The notes under the pieces were generated by a model, which saw only the letters and a program-made list of their open reading frames with translations, did not search any database and had not been told where the DNA came from. From assembly GCA_963758205.1 (NCBI GenBank), contig CAVWUM010000002.1:1054001-1118000 (forward strand): 64,000 bases of DNA, given 5' to 3'. A program made the position numbers and the translations under genes. This DNA comes from Owenweeksia sp963758205 (GTDB lineage: Bacteria; Bacteroidota; Bacteroidia; Flavobacteriales; Schleiferiaceae). Below are positions 51,377 through 61,154 of the stretch, piece by piece. How positions within the stretch are numbered: position 1 is the stretch's first letter; every line of letters begins with the position of its first letter.

Positions 51377-51790
51377 TCAGGCCCTAATACGATGGTAGAT
51401 CGCGAAAAGCAGCACACAAACAACCGAGCCGGTGGTATTTGCAAAAAAGTCAAACCAATCTCCTACTCGTCTTGGCACACAATAGTGTTGCACAATTTCA
51501 ATGGCTCCTCCGTAAAATACGCACAGGAGCACTATAATCCCCAATACCAGGCCGGTAATGGGGTTATTGAAATTAAAACGAATAAAGCCGAGATATATTA
51601 GACCGGCAGAGAAAAAATAAATACCCGCGTGTATAAGCTTATCATCAAGCTTCACCATAAATCGCGGAACCTCGTTGCCTGGCATAAGGCTGAAGTATAA
51701 AATAAAAATACCCCAGACCAATGCCGGGGTAAAATACAATAATCGGTGAATGGATTTGCCCTTAGGCTTCAACGGTATCCCTGTATGCAT
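51377..51790 (-). CDS. VanZ-like membrane protein
   Basis: The frame is open to 51811, but ATG 51790 is a more reasonable start; even so it overlaps gcvH by 29 bases. About 137 residues with four helices: LLYFTPALVWGIFILYFSLM, the IHAGIYFFSAGLIYLGFIRF segment, LVLGIIVLLCVFYGGAIEIVQ, and WFDFFANTTGSVVCVLLFAIY. The DDKLIHAGIYF and E-x-x-Q/DWFDFFAN motifs are those of the VanZ family; teicoplanin-resistance is not implied. Conserved next to gcvH-sprA in Bacteroidota as a general observation. Confidence 0.85.
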   Translation of the reverse strand: MHTGIPLKPKGKSIHRLLYFTPALVWGIFILYFSLMPGNEVPRFMVKLDDKLIHAGIYFFSAGLIYLGFIRFNFNNPITGLVLGIIVLLCVFYGGAIEIVQHYCVPRRVGDWFDFFANTTGSVVCVLLFAIYHRIRA

Positions 51791-52142
51791 CTGCGCTAAG
51801 CAGGTCATCAAGCTCAGACGGATTACTCATTTTAATCTTAATCATCCAACCCTCACCATAAGGATCTTTGTTTACAACTTCGGGGCTTTCTTCTATGGCG
51901 GTGTTAAACTCGGTAACTTCACCCGAAAGGGGCATAAAGAGATCTGAAACAGTTTTTACGGCCTCTACTGACCCAAAAACCTCTTCCCTCTCCAGCTCTT
52001 CGCCTTCGGTTTCAATTTCTACAAATACGATATCACCTAGCTCTGATTGTGCAAATTCAGTAATACCTACTATGGCGGTGTCGCCCTCTACCCTCACCCA
52101 CTCGTGGTCTTTGGTGTATTTAAGTTCTGCTGGAAAATTCAT
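51762..52142 (-). CDS. gcvH: Glycine cleavage system H protein
   Basis: 126 residues. Carries the lipoyl group between the P, T and L proteins of glycine cleavage. Lipoyl Lys63 sits in GSVEAVKTVSDLF; the conserved start YTKDHEWV and YGEGWMIKIKMSNPSELD are present. The end overlaps vanZ; the start is 47 bases from the sprA stop. The other gcv genes are absent here. Confidence 0.97.
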   Translation of the reverse strand: MNFPAELKYTKDHEWVRVEGDTAIVGITEFAQSELGDIVFVEIETEGEELEREEVFGSVEAVKTVSDLFMPLSGEVTEFNTAIEESPEVVNKDPYGEGWMIKIKMSNPSELDDLLSADAYRDTVEA

Positions 52143-52189
52143 TTTATTTGGCTATTTGCGGGCAAATTTAATTCTATTTATCACAAAAC

Positions 52190-55100
52190 TTAAGTACCAA
52201 GGTTTAATCGTATGCTAATTCCGAATTGATGGGTATCAATAGGGTAAGCATTGGATACTTCGTAGCGCGATAAATTCATATCATAAAATAGCTTGGCCAG
52301 TACTCTTTTGCTGATTTGGTAATCGGCCGAAAACTTTAGAGTATAAATAGTTTGACCGGCAGTAACCTGGTCAACATCTTCAATAACCCTGCGGATTACA
52401 GTAAGATTTTCGCGAATACCAAAATCGAGTTTAAGCTCAAGGTTACTTACCGGGTTGGTTCTGCGGGGCCCGAGGCTTATAAACCCAAGTTTTACATCTT
52501 TAATAATATAACCGGCACCAATTACCCACTCCTGCCCTTTGGTTTCAGTAATCTGATTATTGGCCAGCCCCAGGGTAAGGTTTCTGTCCTTTTTATAGTC
52601 TATACGCAGGGTGGCGCTGTTCTTAAGTTTTACGTTAAAACCAATAAGCGGGGCAAATTGCTCGGTAAGTACTATGGCCGAAATCTGCATTTGTGGTAAT
52701 AGGTCGCCATTAATATCCAATGGTGGCCTGGTGGGGTTCTCTTCTAAAGCCTCCTGATACAATAGGTTGGTTTGACGGCTGCTGATGGTATAGGTAGAAC
52801 GATACCCGTGGTTAAGCACTACACTGGTAAAAAACTTTTGTAAAAATTTAATCTTGCTTAATCCATCATAGGTAAGATTCCAGTTGGGTAGCGGAATACT
52901 CTTTTTAGGATTAAGATCATATCCATTTATGTCCTGACCTGAGTATGCCGCCAGGAAGGCTGGAATTAAGACCTCCTGCTGCGAAAGGCTATAATACCTG
53001 TAGTGCGCTTCAACTGAGTCATTAGCAGGAATTAAATCAGGTGAATAGCCATATTGCTGGCCAAGCCCATTAGCATATTGCTCTGCCAATTGCCTCGATA
53101 CATCCAGCCTGTATCTTCTGAAGTTTTCATAAGCCTCAGAGGTAAAGCTTGGTGATTGCAGATTTTCGAAAGCCGTACCCATCATAAAATAGCTCATGGT
53201 GTAGTTCTGGGTTTCAAAGCGGCTTTGCTCCATTATCATTTGCTCATCACGGTCAAAACGGAAGAAAGATGAAATATTGGAAGACTCCGTTCTTTGAGCA
53301 GTTACAATGAGCCTGAAGCTATTGATGGGCTCCACCGTAACCCTGAAGTTCATACTCTCATTAAAAGTTTTAGCGTACTGCGTACTGAGCAGCGGGGTTT
53401 GTGTGAGCCAGCCATTTTCAACTGCATCCTGTTGTATATCTGTTTGGGCACCAAATACAAATGGTAAACCGGGTGCGCTAAAGTCATCACTCAAACCCAG
53501 GTAGGTAGCTTCCGGTAAAAATCCGGGAAGTATGGTACCCTCACCCTTGGTGTAGTTGGCCGAGGCACTGCGCACCATCATAAGGCCCCTTGCTCCGCCA
53601 GCAAGTATTTTATCAAAGGCGCTTTCTTTTTCCTCTTCATTTTCCTCTTCTGGCCTGGCCCTGTTTTCGCCTGGTGTTCGTGGTCCGCGCTGCCTTACAT
53701 CGCGGCCGCCAGAGCCTTTACCTTCATTTACCTTACGGAGATAAGGGACTTTGTTGTAAAGGCTTATGAGGTTAAAATTATTATTAAGCTGCCACTGCTG
53801 GTTGTTTTGAATGGTATTGGCAAAATTCAGAGAATCAGGGCTGCCGTCAGGGTTATCCTCTCTTAACCCGGCTAAAGATGTTGTGGCCCAGTCATAATCA
53901 CCGGTATACCGGGCCTGGGTATTCACAAAATCAAGCAAAGGCAATTTGTTAATTGGCACCTGCCAGTTTACGTTCAGCGTTTGGTGATAATTAGTGGGGC
54001 GACCAAAATCACCTAGGTTTTCCCATATTTCATCACTCCTTTGCTCTTGTGTGTAAGGGTCTCCCGTTGCCGGATCGATTCCAACCAACTCATCAATACG
54101 GGTGCGCATATTGGCATTGAAATCCAGCTTCAGGTTTCGGGTTATATCATACAGCAAACTATACTGCCTGTTGAAGTTAAAGGAGTTATTCTCCGTTACC
54201 GGCAGTCGTGCATCCTCGCTAAAAGGGTCTGCAGTATTACGCATTTCAAGCAAATGCGTGGTTCGGTCTATAGTACCAATTACAGAAAACTGTTTGGGCA
54301 GGTAGTACAGGTTTATCTCTTTGAGTAAAGCCAAATTCTTATTCTGTAGCCAGGTAGTATTCTTAAACGGCTCATAAGGCTTGGCCTGCGTGCGGTAAGT
54401 GTAATTCAGTTGCCCGCGATGATCCTGGCGCACATCGCGCTTTACTGTAATATTCCTGCGGAAAATCTCCGTAAAGGAGTAGGTGGCACTCAGATTTTCA
54501 ACATCCCAAGGCTTAGGGGTTTTTGATGCACGTTTGCCTGCCCTGTCTTTTTTAACATTGGTAAAGTTTATAGACTGCCTGCGGGTATAGTCCTGCGAAA
54601 TTTCTTTTAACTCTGTCCTGGCTTCTTCATCTTCAAGGTTGGCCAGGGCATCATCAAATTCAATATCAGGATCAAGGGGATTAAATTGTGGATTGGCCCA
54701 TTGCTCGCTGCTCCCAAAAAACATGGGTATGCGTATACCTGACTCCTTAGGGAAGAATTTGCCGAGTTCAAAGCTGGACTGAAGATCGTAGGCATAGATG
54801 GTTTCTCGCTGCCTTTCGCTCACAGTTTGGTCAATACTTCCAAAACCAATAGTACTCATACTACCGCTTAAGCTTACGTTGGCAAAATCAGCCAACTGTG
54901 CAGCCACCCTGGCATTGGCAGCCCAGCCACCGCGCTGGTCAAAGTCGGTAAGGCGGAGTTCATTTACCCATACCTCTGCACATTTTTCCAAACCATCATC
55001 AGTATCACCGGCCAGTCGCTTTCGCGGATTACGCACACCAATCATCATAGTGCGCACATTACTCAGGTTTGGCGCCCCAACTACGGATACGGTAGCAGCA

Positions 55101-58100
55101 CCCCTTACCACGCTGTAGCGCTGCGTAAGGTTAGAGGCTGGATCATTGCGGTAAACCCTGTCACGCTCCAGCTTTACTTCTTTTAAAAGGTTTAGTTCAA
55201 AATCAAAATTGTTTTCAATCGGCCATATTTCCTCTTCAGTGTAAGCTGATAAATCTCCACCTAACCTTTGTTTAGTTACTTTAAGTGGAAGTTCATATTC
55301 ATAGTAATTCTGGTTATAATCACTACCCATCCTGATAAATACGGTAAGATCACCATCCTGTAATTCATTTTGTATCGGTCCATCAGCACTATTCCTACCA
55401 TCTTCGGCATGGGCAAACATTCTTATGCGGTTGTAATTCCTCATATCAAAATTGAGGTTACGGAATACCGCACGGGCGGCACCATCCTGTAGTCCACAAA
55501 TTCTTAATGATAATGACTGCTCGTTTTGCTGAGTGGCTGCCGTTGTACCAAAAAGCACCTGGCGATCAATACCCGGAGGCAACTTATAAGGCACAGGCTG
55601 GCGGTTACCGTTTTGCTCAATATTTACAGCATTTACATCAAACAGGGTGTTTTCCATGTCATCCGTGTTCAGTTCATCTCCAAACTGATCAAGATTAAAG
55701 GCATAGCGCCTCCACTCACCACGCACCAGTTCCAGCTTTGCAAAACGCACAACTACCGGCTCACCCCAGCCCTGCATAAACATTCTGATAAAGCGAATAG
55801 AACGGAAGTCGCTTACCGGTCCTACTTTCTTATCCGGTGAAAACACGGGGACTTTGAATTGTATCCATCGCCAATTATGGGTTTCACCATCCGGTTGTTG
55901 TTGAGAAGGAACATTCTCCCTGATATCGGTAATGTAATTTTCACCAACGTTTTGCAAATCTTCTTTTCTAAGGCTAATTCTGTACTGATAGTACGCCTCT
56001 GTCTTACTCAGCGTCTGATCACGGTTAATGTCCTCTACATCGGGCTGGTTTGTAGCAAAAGCCGAGACACCATCCACCTGTGTTGTGTTGCTGTTCCCTT
56101 CGGTGCCATTGTAATCATAATAACGATCAAGTATTCCGGCATTGGCCTGGTCAAAACCACTGCCTCTGTAGTATGAGAAGTTGTCGTGTGCAGGGTCATT
56201 AAATGCATTTTGATAGGCCGGGGAGTTTTGGCCTGAACTGTATTGAGCTTCCAGCCTTTGTAGATAGGGCAAACGATTACCATCAGAATAACTACGCTCC
56301 TGGTCCGAACTCAACAGATCATAACCCACGTCCTGGCTATTACGTACGGCTGGTTCATTATCAAAGGCAACCACTGTAGGCCTTACTTTAGGCACAAGCC
56401 CCCATGCCGTACTGTCCAGTTTAGTAGGATCGCCATCAGAAGGAATTCCATTTTCAACTGCCTGTTGCCCATCTCTTAAAATATCTTCAGATACACTACC
56501 CAAGTTGAAATATAAAAAACCGCCATTAGCAGGATCTGGACCAACAAAGTCTGGTTCATCAGGATAATTATTGTTTTCATAATAAGGATCCATGATCCAG
56601 AACTGGATAAACTCAATGTTTTGTTCCTCAAAATTGGTGGTACTCAATTCGCGCATTATACCCCCCCACCTGCTTTTCGGGTCAGCCAGGTCTCCGCTTT
56701 CATCAGCTGTTAAACCAGCAGAAACGGCTGTTTGCTCCACATCAAAATTGTAGGGTCCTCTTTTATTGGGATAAAAAGCCAAATCCAGCATGGGGATATT
56801 CTGGATATCCGAAGGCTGTAGTTGTACATTAGGGAAAACCTCTTTTACATATACCCTCCTTACATATTGCCCTGACTGTAACTGCTTGTTACTATTTATG
56901 TTGCCAGGTGCCGAACCATCTTCACGATGAAAAAGCGGGTCAATAGTATACCATGAAAGGTGCGCTCTGTTAAAGCCATATTCCACTCCTGTGGATGATG
57001 CTTCGGGGAATAAATCAGGTTGATTGCCCGGAGTACTGGCCAGCCTCCACGCAATAGGGTTTTTAATATCTATGGTAGTCTGGCTGCTCTCAAAGTCATC
57101 CAGGTAAGTAGTGGCATCACCATTAATTTCAATACCCCTGGGTGAGCCCGGCACCAGTTGAGCAAATTCACCTGAAACGGTAATATTGGATTTTTCCTTG
57201 GTTTCAATAAACGGAATTGCATCTACAAAGCGGGTAAGGTAGGGAGCGTCTTTAGAAAAGGATGCATTCATGCCCCACATGGTATTGGCCACCGGCTCGG
57301 CACCAATATTTACCTTTTGCGTAAGTGGTCTTTCTGAAAGGCGCACCAGCGTAGCACCAACATTCAGGTTTTCATTTACCCGATAGTCGGCATTAACCCC
57401 CATAAAGTTCCTTGTCTGGAAGTTGAAAACAGCATTGTTTTCAAAGTCAACTTTAATTGGTGTACCGGATGCCAGTATCCCTTCATCAATAATCTTTACG
57501 CGGCCAAGGTTGTAATCCACAGTATAATGTACACCTTCCTGCAGGGCCTGCCCACCGGCCGTTACCCTTACCGAACCTTTGGGTATGTTAAATGCATTAA
57601 GAGAAATTTCGCTGGATGACGATGATTTAAACTGACCCTTTAGTAAGAACTTGTTCAGTTGAGTTTCATTCTGAGCCTTAAACCTGGTGGAGTCATACAG
57701 TTCCTGAAAGACATACTTCTCCCGTATTTCCTCATCCGTAATCCTCTCGGCAAGATCGCTACCAAACGGCTCCAGCACCGGGAAAAAGATGCGGCTGGTT
57801 TGGGGATTGATGGTAATATTTGGCAAAAAGTCAAAGAAGCCATCCGGCTGGGGGTCATTATTATTATTCACCGTATCAAGCCCCGTTACCCGCAGCAATA
57901 GTTGGTTTCTAAGGTTGCCTTCCGGCAGAAAGGGAATAGGCGTACCGGTTTCATCATTGCGGTAAAGCACCTCCAGCCTGAAATCTTCCTGGTTTACCTG
58001 GAAGGCGTTAAGGCTATACACGTTTTTCATCATCAAATCCCAAACTGGCACCTTCACATTCAGCAGGGTGCTCTTTAGCATTTTAACGATAAGACTTTTA

Positions 58101-59596
58101 GGTGGGGTAACACCATCTGTAGAAAATTCACCCACCTGAAAGGTTTTACCACCAGCCGTAAACTGGAAGGCTACAGCCAAAACCTCATCCTGATTAAGAG
58201 CGGAGTTTAGTGAGATATAACCCAAACGAGGATCATAACTAAACTCATTGGGCCCAAGTAAACGGGCGTTGGACAGTTCAGTAAACTCCACAGCCTCCTG
58301 ATAGCCCGCTGCGGTAAGGGCATTAGTGGCCTGCGATATATTTCTTACCCCGGGTATATCAGCTTGTAGTTGTACAGGGTTAAGTGAGTTATTACCGTTA
58401 TCAGGAAAACGCTCAGCAGGGTTAAAGCGGCTGAAAATATCCGGCCCGGGCAGGTTGGCCTGGGAGTTACGGTAGGCCCCGTCATTATCGCGCTCACCAA
58501 GGTCCATAAAGGCTACAAGGTTTCTGTTACTTTCGGTTGACTGGCGCAGGTTGGTTACCCAAACCTCCACTTTAGTAATTTGTATAGGCGATGATATAAG
58601 AGGACGAGTTGACAACCACTGCTCGTATCTATCACGGAAATAATGCGAAAGGAAGTAGTGGCGGTTGGCCTCGTACTGATCTGCGTTTATTTCAAAGTCA
58701 GTAGTAGTAGCACCACCCTGCACGTTAATAGAAGATGACTGGCTTTGCTGCTCGGCTAATACCCCTGTTACAGTTAACTTACCAAACTGTGTTTGAGCCT
58801 TAACCCCAAAAAGACTTTGTGCACCACTAATAAGCGTACTATTTAAAGGAAGGCTTACGTTACCAAGCTCAATTTTTTTAATGATATCATCCTCGTCTCC
58901 GGTGTACTCAATTTTGGTTTGATTTTCAAAACTAAAAGTTGCTTCCGTATCATAATTAGTAGCCAGGGTAAGCTTTTCACCCACCTTACCGGTAACGTTC
59001 ATTTGTATCCGCTGGTCAAAATCAAAGTTGAAGGTGCTGCGGTTTCTTTCAGGTATAAGTGGGTTATCAATTTTTTGATAGCGGCCACCAAAGCGCAATT
59101 CGGCATACCCCTGCGGGCGGATATCAATAGTATTGCTACCAAATATTTTATTGAAAAGCTGGCTGTTTACCTGTAGCTGAGGAATTAATGAACTCCCAGG
59201 ATCACGACCTTCGGCTTTTGCCGCCTCGGCACTTTGTGTCTTAGTGGACCAATAGTCGCTGGCTTGCTTGCGCGCCACATAGTCTTTGTACTCCTCGGGC
59301 GTCATAAACATTGGGGGCTTGGCTACAAGGTTCCCTATTTTTTGGGTAACCACGTATTGCCCGGTACTTTCATCGTACTCTACTTCTTCAGTATAATTAG
59401 AGGGGTTGTTGCCATATAGGCCTCCGGTTCCTTTAATCGGGTAAACCAGAGTATCCGGATCACCGGTATCGGGTGGCATTAATTTATCATATACCTCAAG
59501 TTCAGGTATCGATCGTGATCCTGAAATTCCCGCCAGCGTAATAATGGCGGTAAGAAAAGCCAATAAGCTCAATAACGTCCGTAGTCCCTGCTTCAT
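52190..59596 (-). CDS. sprA: Type IX secretion system translocon SprA
   Basis: 2468 residues, the largest protein in the window and typical for SprA (about 2,400). It forms the 36-strand outer-membrane barrel through which T9SS cargo exits, with lateral gate and PorV/plug contacts, needed for gliding motility and surface secretion. N-terminal signal-like segment (LLSLLAFLTAIITLAGISGS), early SprA_N motifs (IDIRPQGYAELRFGGRYQ, FDFDQRIQMNVTGKVGEKL, TKIEYTGDEDDIIKKIELGNVSLPLNS) and the second SprA_N domain in the centre. A Pro/Arg/Glu-rich insert (GGRDVRQRGPRTPGENRARPEEEN) lies near residue 1960, in a loop. ATG 59596 overlaps the ruvA stop as TAATG. Confidence 0.97.
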   Translation of the reverse strand: MKQGLRTLLSLLAFLTAIITLAGISGSRSIPELEVYDKLMPPDTGDPDTLVYPIKGTGGLYGNNPSNYTEEVEYDESTGQYVVTQKIGNLVAKPPMFMTPEEYKDYVARKQASDYWSTKTQSAEAAKAEGRDPGSSLIPQLQVNSQLFNKIFGSNTIDIRPQGYAELRFGGRYQKIDNPLIPERNRSTFNFDFDQRIQMNVTGKVGEKLTLATNYDTEATFSFENQTKIEYTGDEDDIIKKIELGNVSLPLNSTLISGAQSLFGVKAQTQFGKLTVTGVLAEQQSQSSSINVQGGATTTDFEINADQYEANRHYFLSHYFRDRYEQWLSTRPLISSPIQITKVEVWVTNLRQSTESNRNLVAFMDLGERDNDGAYRNSQANLPGPDIFSRFNPAERFPDNGNNSLNPVQLQADIPGVRNISQATNALTAAGYQEAVEFTELSNARLLGPNEFSYDPRLGYISLNSALNQDEVLAVAFQFTAGGKTFQVGEFSTDGVTPPKSLIVKMLKSTLLNVKVPVWDLMMKNVYSLNAFQVNQEDFRLEVLYRNDETGTPIPFLPEGNLRNQLLLRVTGLDTVNNNNDPQPDGFFDFLPNITINPQTSRIFFPVLEPFGSDLAERITDEEIREKYVFQELYDSTRFKAQNETQLNKFLLKGQFKSSSSSEISLNAFNIPKGSVRVTAGGQALQEGVHYTVDYNLGRVKIIDEGILASGTPIKVDFENNAVFNFQTRNFMGVNADYRVNENLNVGATLVRLSERPLTQKVNIGAEPVANTMWGMNASFSKDAPYLTRFVDAIPFIETKEKSNITVSGEFAQLVPGSPRGIEINGDATTYLDDFESSQTTIDIKNPIAWRLASTPGNQPDLFPEASSTGVEYGFNRAHLSWYTIDPLFHREDGSAPGNINSNKQLQSGQYVRRVYVKEVFPNVQLQPSDIQNIPMLDLAFYPNKRGPYNFDVEQTAVSAGLTADESGDLADPKSRWGGIMRELSTTNFEEQNIEFIQFWIMDPYYENNNYPDEPDFVGPDPANGGFLYFNLGSVSEDILRDGQQAVENGIPSDGDPTKLDSTAWGLVPKVRPTVVAFDNEPAVRNSQDVGYDLLSSDQERSYSDGNRLPYLQRLEAQYSSGQNSPAYQNAFNDPAHDNFSYYRGSGFDQANAGILDRYYDYNGTEGNSNTTQVDGVSAFATNQPDVEDINRDQTLSKTEAYYQYRISLRKEDLQNVGENYITDIRENVPSQQQPDGETHNWRWIQFKVPVFSPDKKVGPVSDFRSIRFIRMFMQGWGEPVVVRFAKLELVRGEWRRYAFNLDQFGDELNTDDMENTLFDVNAVNIEQNGNRQPVPYKLPPGIDRQVLFGTTAATQQNEQSLSLRICGLQDGAARAVFRNLNFDMRNYNRIRMFAHAEDGRNSADGPIQNELQDGDLTVFIRMGSDYNQNYYEYELPLKVTKQRLGGDLSAYTEEEIWPIENNFDFELNLLKEVKLERDRVYRNDPASNLTQRYSVVRGAATVSVVGAPNLSNVRTMMIGVRNPRKRLAGDTDDGLEKCAEVWVNELRLTDFDQRGGWAANARVAAQLADFANVSLSGSMSTIGFGSIDQTVSERQRETIYAYDLQSSFELGKFFPKESGIRIPMFFGSSEQWANPQFNPLDPDIEFDDALANLEDEEARTELKEISQDYTRRQSINFTNVKKDRAGKRASKTPKPWDVENLSATYSFTEIFRRNITVKRDVRQDHRGQLNYTYRTQAKPYEPFKNTTWLQNKNLALLKEINLYYLPKQFSVIGTIDRTTHLLEMRNTADPFSEDARLPVTENNSFNFNRQYSLLYDITRNLKLDFNANMRTRIDELVGIDPATGDPYTQEQRSDEIWENLGDFGRPTNYHQTLNVNWQVPINKLPLLDFVNTQARYTGDYDWATTSLAGLREDNPDGSPDSLNFANTIQNNQQWQLNNNFNLISLYNKVPYLRKVNEGKGSGGRDVRQRGPRTPGENRARPEEENEEEKESAFDKILAGGARGLMMVRSASANYTKGEGTILPGFLPEATYLGLSDDFSAPGLPFVFGAQTDIQQDAVENGWLTQTPLLSTQYAKTFNESMNFRVTVEPINSFRLIVTAQRTESSNISSFFRFDRDEQMIMEQSRFETQNYTMSYFMMGTAFENLQSPSFTSEAYENFRRYRLDVSRQLAEQYANGLGQQYGYSPDLIPANDSVEAHYRYYSLSQQEVLIPAFLAAYSGQDINGYDLNPKKSIPLPNWNLTYDGLSKIKFLQKFFTSVVLNHGYRSTYTISSRQTNLLYQEALEENPTRPPLDINGDLLPQMQISAIVLTEQFAPLIGFNVKLKNSATLRIDYKKDRNLTLGLANNQITETKGQEWVIGAGYIIKDVKLGFISLGPRRTNPVSNLELKLDFGIRENLTVIRRVIEDVDQVTAGQTIYTLKFSADYQISKRVLAKLFYDMNLSRYEVSNAYPIDTHQFGISIRLNLGT

Positions 59597-60174
59597 TATA
59601 ATCTTTTAAGCGCCTGCTTAATGATTTCCTCCACCCCGGCATCAGGATGCTGCTTAGTTATTTGTAGAATTATTTTTTCGGTTTGTCGTGGTGCATAGCC
59701 CAGCACTTCAAGCGCAGAGCTGGCCTCTCCTTTTGCTGAACCTGCTGCTCCTTTGGTTGTAGCATTAACTTCTATACCCGATACCTTATCCTTAAGATCA
59801 ACAATAATGCGTTCAGCGGTTTTTGCTCCAATACCTTTAATGGATTTAAGCAATGTTACATTCTCCTGAGAAATGGCATCTATAACCTCCTCTGATGAAA
59901 GACTGCTTAATATTACCCTCGCGGTATTACCACCCACCCCCGAAACTGAAATGAGCTGCATAAAAATCTCCCGTTCTGATTTTTCATGAAAACCAAAAAG
60001 CACCTGGGAGTCTTCCTTATATATAGGATGTATATATAGCTTTACCTTCTTTGCATTGCTTATTGCCACAAAAGTATTAAGGGTAGTATGGATAAGATAT
60101 CCAACCCCGGCACACTCCACTACGGCAAATGCTGGCGTTACTTCGACTAAGTCTCCGTTAATGTGATAAATCAT
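59596..60174 (-). CDS. ruvA: Holliday junction branch-migration protein RuvA
   Basis: 192 residues. N-terminal OB fold (MIYHINGDLVEVTPAFAVVECAGVGYLI), tandem helix-hairpin-helix (LISVSGVGGNTARVILS and LKSIKGIGAKTAERIIVDLKDK) that contacts the junction backbone, and a C-terminal domain III (SALEVLGYAPRQTEKIILQ) that regulates RuvB. Promoter-like TATTTTTG lies upstream (60230-60237). The stop codon overlaps the sprA start, so the two are translationally coupled. Confidence 0.97.
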   Translation of the reverse strand: MIYHINGDLVEVTPAFAVVECAGVGYLIHTTLNTFVAISNAKKVKLYIHPIYKEDSQVLFGFHEKSEREIFMQLISVSGVGGNTARVILSSLSSEEVIDAISQENVTLLKSIKGIGAKTAERIIVDLKDKVSGIEVNATTKGAAGSAKGEASSALEVLGYAPRQTEKIILQITKQHPDAGVEEIIKQALKRL

Positions 60175-60229
60175 CCGCCCGGACAGGTTTTATTTAGGAT
60201 TATTTTAGCTCGACAGGATTAAAGAACGG

Positions 60230-60237
60230 CAAAAATA
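60230..60237 (-). promoter_or_regulatory. Putative -7 box of the ruvA-sprA operon
   Basis: TATTTTTG on the minus strand (complement of 60230-60237) matches the TAnnTTTG consensus, 55 bases upstream of ruvA ATG. No clear -33 TTG found. Confidence 0.35.
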
Positions 60238-60258
60238 GAAATTTCATATACCCATGAA

Positions 60259-60299
60259 ATAAAAAAAGCCATCCCGCTGAAATAAAGCGAAATGGCTTT
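60259..60299 (-). terminator. Rho-independent terminator after the small T9SS gene
   Basis: AAAGCCAT (60265-60272) pairs with ATGGCTTT (60292-60299), with an inner CGCT/AGCG pair (60275-60278 with 60286-60289), followed on the minus strand by a T-rich run (60261-60267). It lies 20 bases after the stop of the 60320-61042 gene. Confidence 0.8.
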
Positions 60300-60319
60300 G
60301 AAAATTCTGTTTGAAATCC

Positions 60320-61042
60320 CTAGCGTATAACCAGCTTTCGGGTGGTTAACACCTTGCCTGTATTATTTTTAATGGAGTAAAAATATACGCCTTTAGGAAG
60401 CTTTTCTATATTCAGGTTAAACTTGCTGTCCTTCTCAACTAATTCTTTTTTATAAACCGTTGAGCCAACCAGGTTAACCAACTCAAAAGTACCATTGCTA
60501 CCAGAACCTAAATTATAGGATACATTTAAATAGTTAGTGGCCGGATTAGGGTATACTGAAATCTCTGAAGCCACCTTGTACTCATTAACACTTACCCAGC
60601 TATCAGTCCTCCAGCTGAGGCAAACTGTATCAGCAACTCCAGGAGCATTTGCATCCCACACCCGTACACACATAGCTACTTTAACCTCACCACTTACGGC
60701 AAATCCCTGCAACTTAAAACTTCCGTACTCAGAGCCTGAAACCTGATTCATTGTAAAGTTGTTATTCACAAAATTGGTGTAGCAGGAAACGTTATCACAC
60801 AAGCCAAAGTTTGCCGATGCGCCCGGTGTGGACTCAATTGTATCTACAGACAAAACTCTCCACATAAATGTAATAGGATCACCAGCCTGATTTTTCTTGA
60901 ATTTTAAGGTAGTTGAAAAACTACCTCCGGCCATTCCGGCTTCGTCAACTGTTGTGCCGAAAGGATAATAAAAACTGTTGGTTTGTGCAGAGGCGATAAA
61001 CACAGAACTAACTAAGAATAAGGAAAGTAAGATTCTTCTCAT
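60320..61042 (-). CDS. Secreted protein with T9SS type A sorting domain
   Basis: 240 residues with signal peptide (ILLSLFLVSSVFIASAQ). The mature ~150 residues are beta-rich with four cysteines, including NFGLCDNVSCYTNF and DTVCLSW; no family recognised. A type A sorting domain closes the protein: ISVYPNPATNYLNVSYNL, FELVNLVGSTVYKKEL, and GVYFYSIKNNTGKVLTTRKLVIR. A small cargo protein; divergent from the Omp28-like gene. Confidence 0.88.
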   Translation of the reverse strand: MRRILLSLFLVSSVFIASAQTNSFYYPFGTTVDEAGMAGGSFSTTLKFKKNQAGDPITFMWRVLSVDTIESTPGASANFGLCDNVSCYTNFVNNNFTMNQVSGSEYGSFKLQGFAVSGEVKVAMCVRVWDANAPGVADTVCLSWRTDSWVSVNEYKVASEISVYPNPATNYLNVSYNLGSGSNGTFELVNLVGSTVYKKELVEKDSKFNLNIEKLPKGVYFYSIKNNTGKVLTTRKLVIR

Positions 61043-61066
61043 AATATTTTCATTCTAGAGGGTTCG

Positions 61067-61074
61067 CAAAGATA
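61067..61074 (-). promoter_or_regulatory. Putative -7 box of the small T9SS gene
   Basis: TATCTTTG on the minus strand (complement of 61067-61074), 24 bases upstream of ATG 61042; matches TAnnTTTG. No convincing -33 element. Confidence 0.4.
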
Positions 61075-61154
61075 AAAGATTATCTAACATCTTGTTTAAG
61101 TGAGCACTATTGCTTTATTTTACCAATCCTAATATTAATTTTAGATTACTTCAA

